Positions 1 through 8,071 of a stretch of 62,238 nucleotides of DNA are shown here, piece by piece (position 1 is the stretch's first letter; each line of letters begins with the position of its first letter). Source of the DNA: Candidatus Peribacteria bacterium (GTDB taxonomy: Bacteria > Patescibacteriota > Gracilibacteria > Peribacterales > Peribacteraceae); assembly GCA_943350395.1 (NCBI GenBank), contig CALRAD010000006.1:1-62238 (forward strand), read 5' to 3'. Under the pieces are notes generated by a model. That model had not been told where the DNA came from and made no database searches. It was given only the letters and a program-made list of their open reading frames with translations. Made by a program: the position numbers and the translations under genes.

Positions 1-415
1 TGCGTATAGTTTTGCCTTTCTTTGCCTGCTTCATTGATTGCCTGAGATGACGAATGTGATTTTCCGAGAAAATCGAAGGTTCTTCCAAGAGAAATATCAT
101 TGCTTCCATGAGAGGGGGAAGATCTTCTTGAACTGTTTGCCAGACAGTATGCATGTCTGTCTCGGCGTAATCATGAACAAGAATATCGCGCATCCCTGCA
201 ACGGCTTTCCACGCAATCTTTGGATAGTGCTTCGTCACGCTTTCGGGAAGCTTCTTCACAGCTTCGCCAATGATCGCGAGATTTCGTATCACCGCATCCT
301 GAGTCTTCTCATCATCCAAAAATACCCTCTTTCCATCAACCGTATAGGCACGAATCTGATGAATGGAATGACGGATATCTTGTAGATACACCCGAACATT
401 GCGGGGAGACTTCAT
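1..415 (-). CDS. HEPN-domain (HepT/DUF86-like) toxin, 3' end outside window
   Basis: At least 138 codons stay open from an ATG at 415 to the window edge, so the C-terminus is not seen. The protein has the HepT signature RDILVHDY (R-x4-H-x-Y) about two thirds along, which is the RNase-like active site of HEPN toxins; an LAIIGEAVKKLP helix precedes it. The ATG overlaps the TGA of the upstream nucleotidyltransferase gene (ATGA), so the two are co-transcribed and probably translationally coupled. Known HepT proteins are RNases neutralised by an MNT partner that AMPylates a tyrosine near the active site; that role is inferred here. Confidence 0.85.
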   Translation of the reverse strand, partial: MKSPRNVRVYLQDIRHSIHQIRAYTVDGKRVFLDDEKTQDAVIRNLAIIGEAVKKLPESVTKHYPKIAWKAVAGMRDILVHDYAETDMHTVWQTVQEDLPPLMEAMIFLLEEPSIFSENHIRHLRQSMKQAKKGKTIR

Positions 416-729
416 AGCTGTTGTGCTTCGGCAAGAATACTCTCTCTTAAAATCGGCTTTATACAATGTGATGGAATGATATCCACATTTTTCTTCAGTG
501 CTTTCTCAAGATCCAGCTTCAAACCGACGAGATCAAGAAGAGAGCTTCGCCTGGGCATAGTGACCATGAGATCAATATCGCTCTTCTCTGTTTGCGTACC
601 ACGAGCATAGGATCCGAAGAGTGCTATTTCCTGCACCCCATGCGCACGCGCAACTGATACTGCCGTCTGTCTCAAAGATAGCAGAGGATCGTTTTTTTTT
701 GCCCGTTGCTTCAAGCTTCGAAAACTCAT
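412..729 (-). CDS. MNT-type minimal nucleotidyltransferase antitoxin
   Basis: A 105-residue protein with the nucleotidyltransferase signature GSYARGTQTEKSDIDL at about residues 39-54: GSxARG followed by the SDxDL metal-binding aspartates. This is the MntA/MNT antitoxin family, which pairs with HEPN toxins. The antitoxin gene comes first and overlaps the toxin start by four bases. A TATAAT box lies 6 bases before the ATG, so the mRNA is probably leaderless. Confidence 0.88.
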   Translation of the reverse strand: MSFRSLKQRAKKNDPLLSLRQTAVSVARAHGVQEIALFGSYARGTQTEKSDIDLMVTMPRRSSLLDLVGLKLDLEKALKKNVDIIPSHCIKPILRESILAEAQQL

Positions 730-735
730 GTGTGG

Positions 736-744
736 ATTATATCA
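736..744 (-). promoter_or_regulatory. Extended -10 promoter of the MNT/HEPN operon
   Basis: Consensus TATAAT (741-736) preceded by TGA (744-742). Six bases separate it from the ATG at 729. Confidence 0.7.
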
Positions 745-751
745 CACTGCC

Positions 752-1228
752 TTACAGAAAAGACGTGGAGAGCATCGGGAAGATGCCGTTTGATTCCATC
801 TTCACAAACCTCACCCCGATCGCTTTCCCGAATCCCCCATCCGCACTCTCGCGATCACCGACAACGACCGACCGCTCCTTGTCGATTTCATGTTCTCGTA
901 AAAACTCATCGACCATCCCTGTCTTCGGCTTCCGGCAATTGCAACCCTCGCCCTCACTATGCGGACAGAGAAAGACAAAATCGAACGCAAGTCCTCCCGC
1001 CTTCAGTGCTGCAAACAGCAACTCCTGCGTGTCCTCAAAACACTTGATACGGGAAACATCGCCGTAAAAGCTCTGATTCGTAATCATGACCAGCGTATAT
1101 CCCTGCGCCTTGAGAGTCTTGAGACCCTCAATCACACCCGGAAGCACGCGAAAACCTTCCGGTCTCACAAGCCCGTCAGGTGGCTCGTAGACCAGTGTAC
1201 CGTCACGGTCGAAGAAGGCGACATCCAT
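752..1228 (-). CDS. gmhB: HAD-family D,D-heptose 1,7-bisphosphate phosphatase-like
   Basis: A 158-residue HAD-IIIA phosphatase. FDRDGT at residues 6-11 carries the nucleophile and acid/base aspartates, and VMITNQS is motif II. A CPH...CNCRKPKTGM segment matches the zinc-binding Cys-His-Cys-Cys loop of GmhB and HisB-N, followed by the VGDRESAD motif. GmhB removes the C7 phosphate of heptose bisphosphate in heptose-nucleotide synthesis. No other heptose gene is visible here, so the sugar substrate is uncertain; HisB-N-like histidinol phosphatase is the main alternative. Confidence 0.8.
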   Translation of the reverse strand: MDVAFFDRDGTLVYEPPDGLVRPEGFRVLPGVIEGLKTLKAQGYTLVMITNQSFYGDVSRIKCFEDTQELLFAALKAGGLAFDFVFLCPHSEGEGCNCRKPKTGMVDEFLREHEIDKERSVVVGDRESADGGFGKAIGVRFVKMESNGIFPMLSTSFL

Positions 1229-1234
1229 GGGGAA

Positions 1235-1240
1235 AGTGTA
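1235..1240 (-). promoter_or_regulatory. -10 element of the gmhB-like gene
   Basis: TACACT, then the six bases TTCCCC, then ATG at 1228. Confidence 0.6.
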
Positions 1241-1310
1241 ACAGCTTCCGATCTAGATCTTCTCATTCGTGTCCTTTGGCAGTATCCTGTCTCGGCTGAT
1301 CTTTGCCAAT

Positions 1311-1385
1311 GCGGGTGTCGTATAATGGTTATTACCCCAGGTTTCCAACCTGGTGACGACGGTTCGATTCCGTTCACCCGCTCCA
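1311..1385 (+). tRNA. tRNA-Gly (anticodon UCC)
   Basis: Acceptor arm GCGGGTG (1311-1317) pairs perfectly with CACCCGC (1375-1381). The discriminator is T1382 and CCA is encoded (1383-1385). The anticodon stem CCAGG/CCTGG encloses the loop TTTCCAA, giving anticodon TCC. The T-arm contains GGTTCGATTCC. It lies between the phosphatase and the RelE-type pair. Confidence 0.95.
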
Positions 1386-1389
1386 AACA

Positions 1390-1671
1390 TCAAAACCTCT
1401 GCAGAGAGTCTTCGTAGATTACAGACCTATGTCCTATCGCAAAGATTTTGACCGCCTTCTGCTCAATGCGAAAAATGACGCGATAGTCGCCGATCCGCAA
1501 CGACCGATAACCCTTCATGGAACGACGCAAAGGCTTGCCAAAGACCTCAGGGGAAGCAACAAGCTTGCCTTCGATGGCTCTGCGTATTCTGATCTTCTCT
1601 CTCTTCGGAAGCGCAGGAATGTCGATATCCACAACTTCCTGCTCATAGAGAATCAGGAATGTCATCGCCAT
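1390..1671 (-). CDS. RelE/ParE-superfamily toxin
   Basis: A protein of 91-93 residues with the RelE-fold core: KLVASPEVFGKPL, then GYRSLRIGDYRVIFRI, then a C-terminal IGHRSVIY strand with the arginine and tyrosine typical of ribosome-dependent mRNA interferases. Its ATG at 1671 overlaps the antitoxin end, and a second in-frame ATG at 1665 forms an ATGA with the antitoxin stop, so either may be used. The toxin function is inferred from family and operon structure. Confidence 0.82.
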   Translation of the reverse strand: MAMTFLILYEQEVVDIDIPALPKREKIRIRRAIEGKLVASPEVFGKPLRRSMKGYRSLRIGDYRVIFRIEQKAVKIFAIGHRSVIYEDSLQRF

Positions 1672-1883
1672 GCTTTGTCATGAGACACAAATGTCGCATC
1701 CTTCCTGTCGCGTCTCTCCGCAATAGCATTCCAAACATCGTCCTCCTCGAGTTCCAAAGCAATCCGAAGAAGATACAGAGCCTTCGTCGCCTGTGGCATG
1801 TCGTCGCGCTTCGAGAGTTTCGAGAGGGCCTCTTCTATATCCTCTGGAAGACTCATGTTGAGACGCTTTTTGAGAGTAGGCAT
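1662..1883 (-). CDS. Antitoxin of the RelE-type pair (RHH/RelB-like)
   Basis: A 73-residue protein whose N-terminus (KKRLNMSLPEDIEEALSKLSKR) reads like a ribbon-helix-helix DNA-binding strand plus helix. An acidic amphipathic tail follows that could wrap the toxin. The gene precedes and overlaps the toxin gene. The 20 bp palindrome inside its promoter is the expected autoregulatory operator. Confidence 0.75.
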   Translation of the reverse strand: MPTLKKRLNMSLPEDIEEALSKLSKRDDMPQATKALYLLRIALELEEDDVWNAIAERRDRKDATFVSHDKAWR

Positions 1884-1889
1884 GTCTAT

Positions 1890-1918
1890 AGTGTAACACA
1901 GGTGTTACACCGATGCAA
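1890..1918 (-). promoter_or_regulatory. Promoter of the RelE-type operon
   Basis: TTGCAT (1918-1913), a 17-base spacer and TACACT (1895-1890), followed by six bases and the antitoxin ATG at 1883. The palindromic operator fills most of the spacer and overlaps the -10 box. Confidence 0.65.
1891..1910. promoter_or_regulatory. Palindromic operator of the toxin-antitoxin operon
   Basis: GTGTAACAC (1891-1899), two bases, then GTGTTACAC (1902-1910): a perfect 9-2-9 inverted repeat. The upstream acetyltransferase gene ends inside it, its TAA being at 1907-1905. Confidence 0.75.
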
Positions 1919-2495
1919 GAGGATGTATTGAAAGTTGCTTCAGATGCTCTAGGAATCCTTCCTCCGGAGGACGCATCAGAAGTGGAAACAATGCTTCAAT
2001 GCGTTCGATGGACCATTCCCACCACCGTATGCGAAGCAGCTCCGCAATGATCTCCTCAGAAAATCTTTTTCGAATGACTTCTGCCGGATTGCCGCCGACG
2101 ATTGCGTACGGTTCGACGTCTTTCGTAACAACACTGCGCGCACCGATCACCGCTCCGTCGCCAATGGTCACACCCGGCAGAATCGTCGCACCGAAACCGA
2201 TCCATACATCGTTGCCGATCGTGACACTGTGCTTGAAGTACGGAATATCCGGATACGCAAAAGGCAGGTTCGCCGCTTCCTTCAATGCAAACTCAAGCGG
2301 ATAGCTCGTCACGTTCGTGATCGGATGCTGTCCGCCAAGCAAAATCGATACATCCTCGGCAATCGAACAAAATTTTCCGATCCGAAGCTTCTCGTGCGTA
2401 TGCCACGTGAGAACGCGCGGATGACCGTACGTGTACTCCCCGATGTCATGCTTCGGATTGAGGAACTGCTTAGTGTACGGCAATCCCATAGTCAT
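1905..2495 (-). CDS. Left-handed beta-helix acetyltransferase (CatB/VatD-like)
   Basis: A 196-residue protein starting at ATG 2495; a TTG at 2510 is an alternative start. It has hexapeptide-repeat strands ([50 protein letters not shown]) and the family ending [16 protein letters not shown]. The HP.....YP region resembles xenobiotic O-acetyltransferases such as CatB and VatD. Those enzymes transfer acetyl from acetyl-CoA to antibiotics or sugars; next to glycan genes, a sugar acceptor is just as likely. It lies 23 bp after the flavoenzyme gene on the same strand, so co-transcription is likely. Confidence 0.82.
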   Translation of the reverse strand: MTMGLPYTKQFLNPKHDIGEYTYGHPRVLTWHTHEKLRIGKFCSIAEDVSILLGGQHPITNVTSYPLEFALKEAANLPFAYPDIPYFKHSVTIGNDVWIGFGATILPGVTIGDGAVIGARSVVTKDVEPYAIVGGNPAEVIRKRFSEEIIAELLRIRWWEWSIERIEALFPLLMRPPEEGFLEHLKQLSIHPLASV

Positions 2496-2518
2496 GTGAG
2501 AAATGATCAAATGAAAAA

Positions 2519-4174
2519 CTAACTCTTCTTCTCTTCGTGATACTCGTCATCCAAATTCACTTCCCAGAGATTCGCCTTGTCCGTCCGACCCGAGACGATG
2601 TTGTCGACCGCAAACATGGCGGTGAGCATGCTGTGATCCTGATTGTTGTAGCGGTGCATGCCATTTCGACCGATCAGGAACAGATTTGGAATCTTCTCGA
2701 CGTACTCACGCACCACAGGAAGCTGCGTGTAACTGCCGATGTACGCGGGATACGCTTTCGGCATGCGAAGTACACAACCGTCGATGACATCCTCACGTTT
2801 GATCATCGCGATCTTTTCCATTTCAGAAATGCCAAGCTCAATCAGATTTTTATCTTCCATGATCCACAGATCCCCTCCCTCATTCACAAAATACTCGAGC
2901 CCAATCCAAATCGTGTTCTTCCTGTCACTGACCATGTACGGGCTCCAGTTGTTAAAGACCTGTACTCGCCCGACTCTCACGCCACCCTCCTGAATGTAAA
3001 TCCAGTTGTCCGGAACATCGCTTTGAGGCTTTTTGCCCTTCTCCTGCACATGCAATTTCTTCAGAAGCAAACCAACCGTGAGAAAATCGCGATACTGCAA
3101 TCCTTCCGCCACCTCAAGAACTCGGCCGTCCGGACGGGGATGCATCATCCCAAACAGGTGCTTGATCGGCATCGTTGAGAAAAAATAATCGCAGGCTACC
3201 TGCTCACTCTCTCCTGTCACCGCATTTTCAAGTGTTGCGGCAAATACTTTGCCGTCTTTCATATGCACGCCCGACACGCGCGTATGCATGCGAACTTCTC
3301 CTCCGCATGCAAGAAGTTGCTTCGTCACGGTCTCCCACATCTGCCCGGGACCGAACTTCGGATAGAAGAACCGCGTGATAAGACTGGTCTCCCGCTGCTC
3401 TTGCTGCTTCTTGAAATCGCTGCTTAAGAGATCTTTGACGGCATGAATAACCGCACGCTTGAGCGATAGACCCTTTACGCGCTGTGCTCCCCAGTCGGCA
3501 CGGATCTGACCGCAGGGTACACCCCAGACTTTCTCGGTATAGGCTTCGAAAAACGTTCGGTACAAGCGGTCGCCGAAGCGATTCTTATAGAATGCATCGA
3601 GGTACGTTTCGTCTTTCAGGGGAAACGCATGACGCCAAATATACGAACACCCGATGAGTGCCGTATTGAAAAATCCGAGACGCTTCGCAACCGTCAGTGT
3701 AATGCCGATGGGATACGGAAAGAAACTCTTGCGATAGAAAATGCGTGACACTCTTGGACGCTGAAGCATGACATCATCTTCGATCTCCGGATCGGGAGCA
3801 GGCCGCTTTGCAGGAGCTGAAGAGCATTCGGGCATGCCCACCGAAGCCTTGGCGTAGGCGGGGCAGAGATACTCGACAATTGCTTCTGCCACATATTCTA
3901 TTTCATGATTCTTTTCGACCGTATCCGCTGCGGGCTTACCCTGACGAGGTAAAATGTTAAACCACCACTTCATCACGCGATCGCTCTTCGAAAAAAACCG
4001 ATGACCGCCGATATCGATGCGATTACCCTTGTAGTTATAGGTCTGAGCGATGCCTCCAATCGCATCGGTCGATTCGCACACAATCGGATGAATGTCCGTT
4101 CGCTTGAGAAGTTCGTACGCTGCGGTGAGGCCTGCGGGACCGGCACCGGCAATGATGGCAATTTTTTGGGACAT
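2519..4174 (-). CDS. FAD-dependent oxidoreductase (UDP-galactopyranose mutase/amine oxidase-like)
   Basis: A 551-residue flavoenzyme. [17 protein letters not shown] at the N-terminus is the Rossmann dinucleotide-binding motif, followed by the ES acid position and [33 protein letters not shown] and the C-terminal [20 protein letters not shown] are typical of Glf/protoporphyrinogen oxidase-like enzymes of polysaccharide loci. About 20-30 residues near residues 95-125 look inserted, because a short repeat is translated there. The ATG at 4174 is chosen because the Rossmann strand begins just after it and an extended -10 box sits 8 bases upstream. The substrate is unknown. Confidence 0.8.
   Translation of the reverse strand: MSQKIAIIAGAGPAGLTAAYELLKRTDIHPIVCESTDAIGGIAQTYNYKGNRIDIGGHRFFSKSDRVMKWWFNILPRQGKPAADTVEKNHEIEYVAEAIVEYLCPAYAKASVGMPECSSAPAKRPAPDPEIEDDVMLQRPRVSRIFYRKSFFPYPIGITLTVAKRLGFFNTALIGCSYIWRHAFPLKDETYLDAFYKNRFGDRLYRTFFEAYTEKVWGVPCGQIRADWGAQRVKGLSLKRAVIHAVKDLLSSDFKKQQEQRETSLITRFFYPKFGPGQMWETVTKQLLACGGEVRMHTRVSGVHMKDGKVFAATLENAVTGESEQVACDYFFSTMPIKHLFGMMHPRPDGRVLEVAEGLQYRDFLTVGLLLKKLHVQEKGKKPQSDVPDNWIYIQEGGVRVGRVQVFNNWSPYMVSDRKNTIWIGLEYFVNEGGDLWIMEDKNLIELGISEMEKIAMIKREDVIDGCVLRMPKAYPAYIGSYTQLPVVREYVEKIPNLFLIGRNGMHRYNNQDHSMLTAMFAVDNIVSGRTDKANLWEVNLDDEYHEEKKS
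3829..3866 (-). repeat. Short interspersed repeat translated in frame inside the flavoenzyme gene
   Basis: On the coding strand this reads through into [13 protein letters not shown], with a GC-rich imperfect palindrome (GCCTACGCCAAGGC, then GGTGGGC). From memory, similar PAYAKAS-encoding repeats occur scattered in CPR genomes. Only one copy is visible in this window, so its identity as a repeat rests on that recollection. Confidence 0.45.
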
Positions 4175-4182
4175 GCGGGAGG

Positions 4183-4191
4183 AGGATAGCA
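4183..4191 (-). promoter_or_regulatory. Extended -10 of the flavoenzyme gene
   Basis: TGC (4191-4189) then TATCCT (4188-4183); eight bases follow before ATG 4174. Confidence 0.5.
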
Positions 4192-4221
4192 TGAAACGAC
4201 CCGTATCTTCAGCCCTTCCCC

Positions 4222-4402
4222 GCCTCACCCCCGTCCCCTCTCCCGCGCTAACGCTTGGGAGAGGGGTGCACTGTTTTTCAAATTTTGAATAACAAAGGCT
4301 CCCCCTTCTCCAGAAAAAAACTTATCCGCTTTCTTTCTCCGCCTCAGCGGAGAGAGTGGCCCCGCAGGGCCGAGAGAGGACCGGAGGGGTCAGGGGATGA
4401 GG
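4222..4402. repeat. Palindrome-rich interspersed repeat, copy A
   Basis: Fills the gap between gtrA and the flavoenzyme gene. It is built of nested hairpins (CCCCTCTCCC...GGGAGAGGGG; CTCCGCC...GGCGGAG-like; CCTCATCCCCTGACCCC at one end in reverse). It shares its end sequences with the copies at 15.8, 35.1 and 56.0 kb but has a partly different centre. Confidence 0.75.
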
Positions 4403-4405
4403 CGC

Positions 4406-4852
4406 TCAGAACACCGCCAACTGTGCTTCCATTGGCACCGGCTCTTTCTTAAAGATGAACAAATGCGAGAACGTGTAATTGACGACAGCCGTGACGGCAA
4501 TCGCCAGCACTTTCGCCATATAGGTGATATCGAGCGTCGTAATGCCGTTTGCAAGCGCAATCGGAAGCGGCAAAATCACATGCAAACCAACCAAATAGAG
4601 CGAGGAGGAAAGGCAGTAGTTCAAAATGAACGTCAGCGTGTAGACCAGAATGAAGCGTCTGCTCTGAGCTCTCGAATTGCCGGACCCGACGCGAAACGTG
4701 ACGTGTCTGTTGAAGAGAAAAACGAAGACTGCAGGAATGCCGCCCGAGAAAATGTAAGAAACGACAGGTGTAATGTGCAATCTGCCGACAAGAACATAGA
4801 TAATCAAAAATTCCATCAAAGCACCCATGATGCCGCAGACGATAAACTTCAT
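4406..4852 (-). CDS. GtrA-family small membrane protein
   Basis: A 148-residue protein with four predicted membrane segments: FIVCGIMGALMEFLIIYVL, SYIFSGGIPAVFVFLF, FILVYTLTFILNYCLSS and MAKVLAIAVTAVVNYTFS. FNRHVTFR and YTFSHLFIF are typical of GtrA proteins, which are thought to help move polyprenyl-linked sugars across the membrane. The start is uncertain. ATG 4852 gives a nearly bare first helix, while a GTG at 4897 would add 15 basic residues. Any longer start would translate the AT-rich repeat upstream and is rejected. Confidence 0.8.
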   Translation of the reverse strand: MKFIVCGIMGALMEFLIIYVLVGRLHITPVVSYIFSGGIPAVFVFLFNRHVTFRVGSGNSRAQSRRFILVYTLTFILNYCLSSSLYLVGLHVILPLPIALANGITTLDITYMAKVLAIAVTAVVNYTFSHLFIFKKEPVPMEAQLAVF

Positions 4853-4922
4853 CCCCTGCTTGAAATGCCTGTGTAGACGCGTATGCAAACGATTCACTGT
4901 GAAGAGAGTGTAGCGATAGACA

Positions 4923-4996
4923 TCAAAAATCCAAATTCCAGAAACCAAAATCCAAGAGGGGTATATTGGAATTTGGTTTTTATTTTTTGGAATTTC
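4923..4996. repeat. AT-rich imperfect inverted repeat, copy 1
   Basis: AAAATCCAAATTCCA... on the left mirrors TTGGAATTTGG...TTTTTTGGAATTT on the right, forming an AT-rich hairpin between the epimerase end and gtrA. The right arm recurs almost unchanged at 53.5 kb. Confidence 0.7.
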
Positions 4997-5001
4997 ACAA
5001 G

Positions 5002-5931
5002 CTATTTCCCCTTTGCCTTCCACCCCTCATACGTTCGCTTCAGACCCTCCGCAAGCGGTGTCCACGGAAAGCCCCGCAAACACTCATGCGGTGCAAGGAC
5101 GGGAACCGAACGCGACCCCTCAGATTTCGAAGTATCGAACACAAGCCTCAAACCGGGATGCACAATATCGCAGATCATTGTCGCAAGATCTTTGACGTTA
5201 GTGACATCCGGCGGACTCACGTACTGCACGGAAGTGACGTCGTGGTCGAGGAGCCGAAACACCACGTCGATTAAATCCGTACTGTAGAGGAATACCCGTT
5301 CCTGTTTCCCCGAGCCCCAAACTAAAAGCTCTTGTGTCGCCGCCTCCGCTTTCACCATGAGTGACGGAATAACATTCCCCTCTTCCGAGAACGTATCGCG
5401 TTCACCGTATACCCCAACAGGTCGAACAATAAGCAGGGGAAACCCATACTGTCTCGACGCCGTAAGCCAGAGAGTTTCCGACAATGCTTTCCCAAGAACG
5501 TATCCGTCGGTTGATGACTGCTGTGCGAGACGAATGACATCGATCTCGGGCGGAACATTTGCCGAACTAAAGAACGTAACGTGCGCATGTGGATACTCTT
5601 TCATCGCGTGGACGAGCGCCAATGTCATCTCGACATTGCCCGTAAGCACGTCGGCACAGTGCTCATGGTGAAAACCGACATTTCTGCGATGCGCAGCCAA
5701 ATGAAAGACATGATCCATTCCGGTAATGAGTCGCGTGCAGTAGGTCGGATCTCTCAGATCTCCGTCGATCCATTCGATCTTGGAGCGAAGTTTCGAAAGT
5801 GACCGGTAATTGTCGCTGCGAGTGGGAACACGAACGACGGCACCCCTCTGCAGCAGCGCCTCAACGAGGATGCTCCCGACGAATCCTGTTCCGCCAGTAA
5901 CGACCACGCGTTTGTCCTTCCAATTGATCAT
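5002..5931 (-). CDS. NAD-dependent epimerase/dehydratase (extended SDR)
   Basis: A 309-residue protein. VVVTGGTGFVGSILVEAL is the glycine-rich NAD motif, followed by the D-L-R-D and HLAAHRRNVG segments. The active-site tyrosine is expected in the STDGYVLGKALSE segment (YxxxK: YVLGK), and RPVGVYGERDTFSEEGNVIP fits the RPxNxYGP region. It probably acts on a nucleotide sugar; the exact product cannot be told. It diverges from the FkbM gene with 42 bp between start codons. Confidence 0.82.
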   Translation of the reverse strand: MINWKDKRVVVTGGTGFVGSILVEALLQRGAVVRVPTRSDNYRSLSKLRSKIEWIDGDLRDPTYCTRLITGMDHVFHLAAHRRNVGFHHEHCADVLTGNVEMTLALVHAMKEYPHAHVTFFSSANVPPEIDVIRLAQQSSTDGYVLGKALSETLWLTASRQYGFPLLIVRPVGVYGERDTFSEEGNVIPSLMVKAEAATQELLVWGSGKQERVFLYSTDLIDVVFRLLDHDVTSVQYVSPPDVTNVKDLATMICDIVHPGLRLVFDTSKSEGSRSVPVLAPHECLRGFPWTPLAEGLKRTYEGWKAKGK

Positions 5932-5937
5932 GGACAA

Positions 5938-5943
5938 AGAGTA
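5938..5943 (-). promoter_or_regulatory. -10 element of the SDR gene
   Basis: TACTCT, six bases (TTGTCC), then ATG 5931. Confidence 0.5.
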
Positions 5944-5957
5944 CAGCAAACAAACTG

Positions 5958-5966
5958 TGGTAGGCT
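5958..5966 (+). promoter_or_regulatory. Extended -10 of the FkbM gene
   Basis: TGG then TAGGCT; seven bases to ATG 5974. It lies back to back with the SDR promoter. Confidence 0.5.
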
Positions 5967-5973
5967 ACAGTGC

Positions 5974-6756
5974 ATGAAACTTGGTCTCCGCTTGCGCACG
6001 CTTCTCTGTTTGATTGCAACAGTGAAGAACTGGCCTCTGTACTTCTTCGATCGATTCGGATGGGTACGCGGGGAAACGACCTACAAACTGAGAAATGGAC
6101 TTCGTCTGACCAGTCGCTCGTTCGCTCTGGATCGAGGACCCTTAAACGACGTGTGGTTCGACCAAAGTTACGAACCCAACGCGTATGGAATTCCGTTCGA
6201 CTGGAGCCGATGCAAAACAATCGTGGATATAGGCGCCAACATCGGCGTCTTCACGCTCTTTGCGGCATGGAAAGCGCCGTACAGCAGAATTGTCGCAATC
6301 GAAGCAGAGCCGTCGAATGCCAAGTGTGCACAGAGAAACGTGCTGCAGAACAATCTACAGAACCGTGTGACAGTCACCTCAAAAGCGGTCGGTAAAGCAA
6401 ACGGAACCCTTGAGTTGTTTCTTTCGACCAACAATAGCGGAGGCAACTCCATGTTCGAGTATGCGAAAGGATCTCCAAAAATCACGGTACCAATGGTCTC
6501 ACTCGAACATCTATTCCAAGAACAAAAAATCGAGAGCTGCGACTACCTGAAACTCGATTGCGAAGGAGCCGAATATGACATTTTGTATGCACTCCCAGAA
6601 TCTACGATGACAAAAATCCAGTTCATGGCGATCGAATACCATCATTTTTCATCCGAAAGCACACACCAACCGGAAGCACTGCGTGCATTTTTGGAACAAC
6701 GAGGATTTGAGGTCACAAAACCCAAAAAATCGTTCTTCTACGCGGTGCGTAGATAG
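5974..6756 (+). CDS. FkbM-family methyltransferase
   Basis: A 260-residue protein. The SAM motif I is VDIGANIGVFTLFAA (about residues 83-97) and the acidic residue after strand 2 is in AIEAEP. SCDYLKLDCEGAEYDIL is the FkbM-family hallmark. Members O-methylate sugars or glycolipids. A paralogue with the same domain order lies at 25.3 kb. Confidence 0.87.
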   Translation: MKLGLRLRTLLCLIATVKNWPLYFFDRFGWVRGETTYKLRNGLRLTSRSFALDRGPLNDVWFDQSYEPNAYGIPFDWSRCKTIVDIGANIGVFTLFAAWKAPYSRIVAIEAEPSNAKCAQRNVLQNNLQNRVTVTSKAVGKANGTLELFLSTNNSGGNSMFEYAKGSPKITVPMVSLEHLFQEQKIESCDYLKLDCEGAEYDILYALPESTMTKIQFMAIEYHHFSSESTHQPEALRAFLEQRGFEVTKPKKSFFYAVRR

Positions 6757-6772
6757 ATCACGTTGGATCCAG

Positions 6773-6778
6773 TACACT
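6773..6778 (+). promoter_or_regulatory. -10 element of the nucleotide-sugar dehydrogenase gene
   Basis: TACACT, six bases (GTCGGC), ATG 6785. It settles the start, because the frame is open further upstream. Confidence 0.6.
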
Positions 6779-6784
6779 GTCGGC

Positions 6785-8071
6785 ATGCAATCGAAAGAAC
6801 CGATTCTCTGCATTGTAGGGCTGGGGTACGTCGGCCTGCCGCTCGCGGCTGCGTTTGGAAGAACCGGATGGAAAACCTACGGTTATGACATCAATGAGGA
6901 GCGCATCAAAACCTTACGGTCGGGGAACGATTGGACACATGAACTTAATGCAAAGCAACTTTCAGAAACAAAAATCGAGTACAGCACGGATCCGACGGTA
7001 ATTTCGAAAGCGAATACGATCATCGTTGCGGTGCCAACTCCGGTCGATGAAAATAATAAACCGGATCTCTCGCCACTCGTCTCGTCGAGCACGATGATCG
7101 GAAAATATCTGAAAAGTGGTTCCGTCGTCGTCTACGAAGCGACCGTCTACCCTGGCGTCACGGAAGATGTCTGCGCGCCAATTCTGGAGCAAGAGTCAGG
7201 GCTCGTGTGCGGCAAAGATTTCACCGTCGGATACTCCCCCGAGCGCATCAATCCGGGTGACAAAGAACACACTGTCGACAAGATCATCAAGATCGTTGCG
7301 GGACAGGATGAACAGACGACCGAGTGGCTCGCGACAGTCTACGGAAAGATCGTGACCGCAGGAATCCACAAGGCACCCAATATCAAAGTGGCGGAACTCG
7401 CGAAAGCTCTTGAGAACACGCAACGCGACATCAACATTGCACTCATGAATGAGGTCGCGACGTTCTGCGACTTACTTGGCATTCGTACGAGTGATGTCCT
7501 CAAGGCTGCCGGCACCAAATGGAACTTTCTCAAATTCACCCCCGGGCTAGTCGGCGGTCACTGCATCGGTGTCGATCCGTACTACTTGGTCGAGAAAGCC
7601 AAAGAACTCGGCATGAATACGGAAGTGATTTCTGCGGGAAGAAAAATCAACGACGGCATGGCAGCATTCGTTGCAAAGCAAATCGTACACGGTCTGCAGC
7701 AAGCGAAGAAAGACCCGAAAAAATCTGCAGTCCTCGTCCTCGGTCTCACCTTCAAAGAAAACATCCCCGACACGCGCAATGCAAAAGTACACGATCTGAT
7801 CCATGCACTCGAAGAAGCAGGCTGCACCGTATCGGCACACGATCCGCAGCTGTCGAACGAACGAATCGAACAACTCGGTTTTAAGGCTGGTTCGCTGGTC
7901 AGCGGTCCTTTCGATGTGATCGTTGCCGCCGTACCACATGCCGCATACGGAACAATCACTTCTGTCGATTTCATCGATGCGCTCAAACCGGACGGCATTT
8001 TTTACGATCTCAAGTCGATCCGAAATCCGAGCGAGTTTGAAGCGAAGGGAATCAAGTACCTGTCACTATGA
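6785..8071 (+). CDS. Nucleotide-sugar 6-dehydrogenase (TviB/WbpO-like)
   Basis: A 428-residue protein of the UDP-glucose/GDP-mannose dehydrogenase family. IVGLGYVGLPLAAAFG is the NAD-binding motif, VYEATVYPGVTED the strand before the hinge, and GLVGGHCIGVDPYYL contains the catalytic cysteine. The C-terminal domain has GLTFKENIPDTRNAKV. GGHCIGVDPYYL is the form usual in enzymes oxidising UDP-GlcNAc/GalNAc to the uronic acid (TviB, WbpO) rather than plain Ugd. It overlaps the next gene by four bases. Confidence 0.9.
   Translation: MQSKEPILCIVGLGYVGLPLAAAFGRTGWKTYGYDINEERIKTLRSGNDWTHELNAKQLSETKIEYSTDPTVISKANTIIVAVPTPVDENNKPDLSPLVSSSTMIGKYLKSGSVVVYEATVYPGVTEDVCAPILEQESGLVCGKDFTVGYSPERINPGDKEHTVDKIIKIVAGQDEQTTEWLATVYGKIVTAGIHKAPNIKVAELAKALENTQRDINIALMNEVATFCDLLGIRTSDVLKAAGTKWNFLKFTPGLVGGHCIGVDPYYLVEKAKELGMNTEVISAGRKINDGMAAFVAKQIVHGLQQAKKDPKKSAVLVLGLTFKENIPDTRNAKVHDLIHALEEAGCTVSAHDPQLSNERIEQLGFKAGSLVSGPFDVIVAAVPHAAYGTITSVDFIDALKPDGIFYDLKSIRNPSEFEAKGIKYLSL

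Noticed and set aside
1165-1386. Open frame antisense to tRNA-Gly encoding an NGIEPSSPGW peptide
   Set aside because: It is the reverse complement of the tRNA, a well-known false gene.
4853-5023. Longer GtrA N-terminus (57 extra residues)
   Set aside because: The extra codons translate the AT-rich hairpin repeat, and no membrane-protein homology is expected there.
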